Below are positions 22,758-25,640 of a stretch of DNA of 25,640 bases, piece by piece. The stretch comes from Pseudomonadota bacterium (lineage in GTDB: Bacteria > Desulfobacterota > Desulfovibrionia > Desulfovibrionales > Desulfovibrionaceae): contig JAEXRD010000102.1 of assembly GCA_023438245.1 (NCBI GenBank), positions 1 to 25,640 of the forward strand, given 5' to 3'. Positions within the stretch are counted from its first letter, which is position 1, and every line of letters starts with the position of its first letter. A model generated the notes under the pieces. The model ran no database searches, was not told the DNA's origin, and saw only the letters and a program-made list of their open reading frames with translations. The position numbers were made by a program, and so were the translations under genes.

Positions 22758-23011
22758 CTGTTCCCGCCGAAATCATTGAAATTTCCGAGGGCGTCGCCAC
22801 CTGCCGCGTGGGCGAGGGCAACACCACCATCAACGCCTCGCTCATGATCCTGGACGACGAGGTCACCATCGGCGACTTCCTCATCATCCACGCGGGCTTC
22901 GCCATCCGCAAGCTGGACCGCGCCGAGGCCGAGGAAACCCTCAAGGTGCTGCGCGACGTGATGCAGGCCGCCGAGGAGGCGGGCATCAAGCAGGACGACA
23001 TCCGCCTGTAG
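22748..23011 (+). CDS. hypC: Hydrogenase assembly chaperone HypC
   Basis: The 87-residue protein starts MCLAVPAEII, with the invariant Cys2 that binds the Fe(CN)2CO precursor with HypD, and has the family segments GDFLIIHAGFAIRKLD and EAEETLKVLRDV. It delivers the iron centre to the apo large subunit before nickel insertion. GGAG lies eight bases before the ATG inside the protease gene, and the ten-base overlap suggests coupled translation. Other hyp genes (A, B, D, E, F) are not in the window and must be elsewhere. Confidence 0.95.
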   Translation: MCLAVPAEIIEISEGVATCRVGEGNTTINASLMILDDEVTIGDFLIIHAGFAIRKLDRAEAEETLKVLRDVMQAAEEAGIKQDDIRL

Positions 23012-23035
23012 CGGAAATTCCGGGGTGCCCACCGG

Positions 23036-23089
23036 CCCAAACATCAGGAGCCCCTCCGCGCACGGGCGGAGGGGCTCCTGATGTTTGGG
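23036..23089. terminator. 24-bp perfect hairpin, probable bidirectional terminator
   Basis: The arms 23036-23059 and 23066-23089 are perfectly complementary over 24 bp around a six-base loop (GCACGG). They start CCCAAACATC and end GATGTTTGGG. It sits between the convergent ends of hypC and the small secreted protein gene. The outer AAAC/GTTT part gives a short T run within the stem rather than after it. Confidence 0.75.
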
Positions 23090-23101
23090 AATGCGGGAAA
23101 G

Positions 23102-23458
23102 CTACTGGCCGGGCCGGTCCGCCTTCCAGACCAGCAGGAAGAGCGACTTCAGGCCCAGCTTCTCCTTGGCGAAGGCCATGAACTCCTTGGAGAAGTCCTT
23201 GTCCGCCGCCACCAGATAGGCCGTGCCCGTCTCATTGAAGGAATCCACGCCCGAGCCCTGGTGGCTGCCGTGCACGCGCATGGCCGTGAACCCGCCCGCC
23301 GTCTTGTCCAAAAACGCCCCGAACTCCGTGATCTTTTCCGCCGGGATGGAGGACGGCAGCACCATGTAGTGCACCGTGGCCTTGCGCCCGCCCGCCAGGG
23401 CGGCGGGAACCAGCATCAGCACAAGGGCGAGGGTCAGCAGGAACGTCTTCATCCGCAT
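23102..23458 (-). CDS. Small secreted protein of unknown function
   Basis: The 118-residue precursor has a Sec signal peptide (MRMKTFLLTLALVLMLVPAA, probable cleavage after ALA at about residue 22) and a mature part of about 95 residues with no cysteine (ATVHYMVLPSSIPAEKITEF, later GSHQGSGVDSFNETGTAYLV). I do not recognise its family. AAGGAG is eight bases before the second of three clustered ATGs, at 23458, and only two bases before the first at 23464, so I chose 23458. It follows argC by 29 bases and could be in the same transcript. Confidence 0.7.
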   Translation of the reverse strand: MRMKTFLLTLALVLMLVPAALAGGRKATVHYMVLPSSIPAEKITEFGAFLDKTAGGFTAMRVHGSHQGSGVDSFNETGTAYLVAADKDFSKEFMAFAKEKLGLKSLFLLVWKADRPGQ

Positions 23459-23487
23459 GTCCATTTCTCCTTTCCAGTCTTGCGCTG

Positions 23488-24555
23488 CTACGGCATGAGC
23501 GGGGCCGTGGGCAGCCCGGCGGCCTCGGGCAGGCCGAGCATGAGGTTGGCCCCGGCCACCGCCTGGCCGGAAGCGCCCCGGCAGAGGTTGTCTATGGCCG
23601 AAAGGATGATGAGCCGACCGATGCGCTCGTCCACGGCCAGGCCGATGTCGCAGAACATGGTGCCGCGCACCCAGCGGGTCTCGGGCAGCGTTCCGGCGGG
23701 CAGCACGCGCACCAGCGGCTCGTCCTTGTAGCGCTGGGCGTACAGGGCGTGCACCTCGGCCAGTCCCATGGGCTTCTTCAGCCGCGTGTAGATGGTCGAA
23801 AGAATGCCGCGGTTGATGGGCAGCAGGTGCGTGTTGAAGGACAGCGCCACGGGCGAACCGGACAGCAGCGAGACTTCCTGCTCGATCTCCGGGGTGTGGC
23901 GGTGCTTGGTCAGGTTGTAGGCCCGGAAGGTGTCGGACACCTCGCAGAACAGCGTGCCCACGCTGGCCTTGCGCCCCGCGCCGCTGGTGCCGCTCTTGGC
24001 GTCCACCACGATGTCATCGGTGTGCACCAGCCCCTTCTCCAGCGCCGGGGCCAGGCCCAGGATGGCGCTGGTGGGGTAGCAGCCGGGATTGGCGATGAGC
24101 CGGGCGGCGCGCATCTTGTCGCGGTACAGCTCCGGCAGGCCGTACACGGCCTCGGACAGCAACGCGGCCTGGGTGTGCTCCACGGCGTACCATTTCTCGT
24201 AGGTGGCCTTGTCCCGCAAACGGAAATCCGCCGAGAGGTCCACCACCTTCACGCCCTTTTCCAGCAGCGCGGCGGCGATCTCCATGGCCGTCTTGTGCGG
24301 CACGGCCAGGAACACCAGCTGGCACGAGGCCGCCAGCTCCGCCGGGTCGGGCTGGGAGACCACGATGGAGCCCATGCGGCCCAGGTCGCCGGGGCCGGAA
24401 AGATAGGGGTACAGGCTGGAGAGGGTCTTGCCCGCCTCGGAGCGCGAGGTGGCGCGGACCAGCTCCAGGTCCGGGTGCCCGGCCAGCACCCGGCACAGCT
24501 CCATGCCGGTGTAGCCGGTGACGCCAACCAGGCCGACGGGGATGCGGTTTCTCAT
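23488..24555 (-). CDS. argC: N-acetyl-gamma-glutamyl-phosphate reductase
   Basis: The 355-residue enzyme makes N-acetylglutamate semialdehyde with NADPH, the third step of arginine synthesis, in the cytoplasm. It shows the nucleotide-binding start VGLVGVTGYTGMELCRVL, the catalytic cysteine C159 in IANPGCYPTSAI, SGTSGAGRK, KHRHTPEIEQE with the catalytic histidine, and FNTHLLPINRG. Length is normal for the family. It begins four bases after the DUF1844 stop, so the two are co-transcribed. No other arg gene is present in the window. Confidence 0.97.
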   Translation of the reverse strand: MRNRIPVGLVGVTGYTGMELCRVLAGHPDLELVRATSRSEAGKTLSSLYPYLSGPGDLGRMGSIVVSQPDPAELAASCQLVFLAVPHKTAMEIAAALLEKGVKVVDLSADFRLRDKATYEKWYAVEHTQAALLSEAVYGLPELYRDKMRAARLIANPGCYPTSAILGLAPALEKGLVHTDDIVVDAKSGTSGAGRKASVGTLFCEVSDTFRAYNLTKHRHTPEIEQEVSLLSGSPVALSFNTHLLPINRGILSTIYTRLKKPMGLAEVHALYAQRYKDEPLVRVLPAGTLPETRWVRGTMFCDIGLAVDERIGRLIILSAIDNLCRGASGQAVAGANLMLGLPEAAGLPTAPLMP

Positions 24556-24559
24556 CGCG

Positions 24560-24853
24560 CTACCCGGCCTTGTTCACGTACTTCATGCGCAGGGTGTAGA
24601 GCATGTCGCACAACAGCTTCTTCTCCTCATCGGTGAGGCCCTTGCAGGTCTTGTCCTGCAGCATGCCCAGGATGTCGATGGTGTGCTTGGCCAGGTGCGG
24701 CTGGAAATCCACCGTGCCGGTGGTGGGGTCCGGGGCCTCGCCCAGGTGCACCATGGCCGAGGAGGACAGGGACAGCACGAAGGTGGAGAAGGTGATCTCC
24801 GGCAGACCCATGAGGTTTTCGCCGCAGCCGCCGCATTGCTTGTTCTCGGCCAT
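24560..24853 (-). CDS. DUF1844 family protein
   Basis: The 97-residue protein matches DUF1844: ITFSTFVLSLSSSAMVHLGE, then DFQPHLAKHTIDILGMLQDK, then EEKKLLCDMLYTLRMKYV. It is largely helical with no signal peptide. An N-terminal CGGC (residues 7-10) is an extra possible metal- or disulfide-forming pair. Function is not known for the family. GGAGG lies five bases before the ATG at 24853. It is the first gene of the DUF1844-argC operon. Confidence 0.9.
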   Translation of the reverse strand: MAENKQCGGCGENLMGLPEITFSTFVLSLSSSAMVHLGEAPDPTTGTVDFQPHLAKHTIDILGMLQDKTCKGLTDEEKKLLCDMLYTLRMKYVNKAG

Positions 24854-24951
24854 GTGAGCCTCCGCTGAAAGTTCGGGATGGCCCGGACATACACCAGCGG
24901 GGCGCTGGGCACAAGGCCGCCGGTGCCACAACCCCGCTCCGGGCCAGGGCT

Positions 24952-24979
24952 TTGCATCCGTCCCGGAAACGGATACAAG
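24952..24979 (+). promoter_or_regulatory. Possible promoter for plsY
   Basis: TTGCAT (24952-24957) and TACAAG (24974-24979) are 16 bases apart, 33 bases before the plsY ATG. Both boxes match only partly. An ATCCGT/ACGGAT dyad (24956-24974) overlaps the spacer. Confidence 0.3.
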
Positions 24980-25012
24980 AGCCCATTCGCAGACCTTCGC
25001 CAAGGAGACCAA

Positions 25013-25633
25013 ATGCTCGCCATCCTGCTCATCATCGTGGCCTTCGGCCTGGGGTGCATTCCCTTCGGCCTGTACGTGGCCCGCTTCGTCAAGGGCATCG
25101 ACCCGCGCGACTCCGGCAGCCGCAACACCGGCGCCACCAACGTGGCCCGGCTGTGCGGCACCAAGTGGGGCGTGCTCGTGCTCGTCCTGGACCTGGGCAA
25201 GGGCTGGCTGCCCGTGGCCCTGGCCCCGGCGGACACCGGCTGGCTGCCCCTGAGCGCCATCGCCCTGGCCGCCATCCTGGGCCACATCTACTCCCCGCTG
25301 CTGGGCATGAAGGGCGGCAAGGCCGTGGCCACCACCATCGGCGCGTTCCTGGCCCTGGCGCCCTTCGCCACCCTGCTCTCCGTCATCTGCTGCCTGGGCG
25401 TCATCGCCCTGTCGGGCTACGTGTCCATGGGCTCGCTCACCCTGGCCCTGGCCCTGCCCTTCTTCTCCTTCTTCACCGGCAACTTCTCCATCGTGCCCCT
25501 GGCGCTCATCGTCATGCTCATCCTGTTCTGGCGGCACCGCGAGAACATCCTGCGCCTGTCCCGCAACGAGGAAATGCCCTGGCGACGCCGCAAGGACGAC
25601 CCGCCCAGCGAAATGCCCGACGTGGAGGCGTAA
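25013..25633 (+). CDS. plsY: Glycerol-3-phosphate acyltransferase PlsY
   Basis: The 206-residue inner-membrane enzyme transfers an acyl group from acyl phosphate to glycerol-3-phosphate, the first step of phospholipid synthesis. The three conserved cytoplasmic motifs are visible: GSRNTGATNVAR (35-46), GHIYSPLLGMKGGKAVAT (90-107) and RHRENILRL (174-182). There are about seven hydrophobic segments. The charged tail is WRRRKDDPPSEMPDVEA. AAGGAG lies just upstream of the ATG at 25013. Two positions differ from the commonest motif forms (R for G in motif 1, A for G after GGK in motif 2), which may be lineage variation. Confidence 0.95.
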   Translation: MLAILLIIVAFGLGCIPFGLYVARFVKGIDPRDSGSRNTGATNVARLCGTKWGVLVLVLDLGKGWLPVALAPADTGWLPLSAIALAAILGHIYSPLLGMKGGKAVATTIGAFLALAPFATLLSVICCLGVIALSGYVSMGSLTLALALPFFSFFTGNFSIVPLALIVMLILFWRHRENILRLSRNEEMPWRRRKDDPPSEMPDVEA

Positions 25634-25640
25634 GTTGAGG

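Overview
The window is GC-rich, densely coded DNA from a free-living anaerobe, most likely a sulfate reducer of the Desulfovibrionales (inference). The grounds are a periplasmic [NiFe] hydrogenase operon in the order small subunit, large subunit, maturation protease, HypC; an LldP-type lactate permease; a ruvC-ruvA-ruvB block behind yebC; and a DUF1844 gene next to argC. I see no integrase, transposase, tRNA, rRNA or CRISPR array, and the gene content looks chromosomal.

Layout. Positions 1-2700 (minus strand) hold a candidate metal transport operon: a possible 29-residue leader peptide, a soluble protein with PRC-barrel-like, MgtE-N and paired CBS domains, and an Nramp-fold transporter whose metal-site motifs are not the canonical ones. 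Positions 3040-6952 (minus) are housekeeping: rlmE, yebC, ruvC, ruvA, ruvB and tatA. Positions 7008-10966 (plus) carry a CgeB-like glycosyltransferase, a small unknown protein and a methyl-accepting chemotaxis protein. Positions 11048-13266 (minus) hold a NapH-like membrane polyferredoxin, a small helical unknown and a TrpF-like protein without the usual catalytic cysteine. A GAF/HD-GYP cyclic-di-GMP phosphodiesterase runs rightward from 13343 and ends at a strong terminator. It is followed by a 142-bp nested palindrome and the lactate permease (minus). A lipoprotein gene (plus) converges on a three-gene minus operon: YkgJ-type cysteine-cluster protein, MTH1187-type thiamine-binding protein, iron-sulfur flavoprotein.

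Positions 19062-23089 are the hydrogenase locus. A sigma-54-type -24/-12 element precedes hynB and hynA. A hairpin with a UUCG loop and a T run then separates the structural genes from the HyaD-type protease and hypC, and a 24-bp perfect hairpin closes the locus. Positions 23102-24853 (minus) are DUF1844, argC and a small secreted protein. plsY (plus) ends the window.

How the genes work together. HynB and HynA would oxidise H2 in the periplasm. They are exported as a folded pair by the Tat system, of which tatA at 3040-3222 may be a part, after HypC-dependent loading of the metal site and cleavage of the HynA tail by the protease. Lactate uptake would supply the alternative electron donor. 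The most unusual system here is the pairing of an Nramp-fold transporter with the detached cytoplasmic sensor half of an MgtE magnesium channel.
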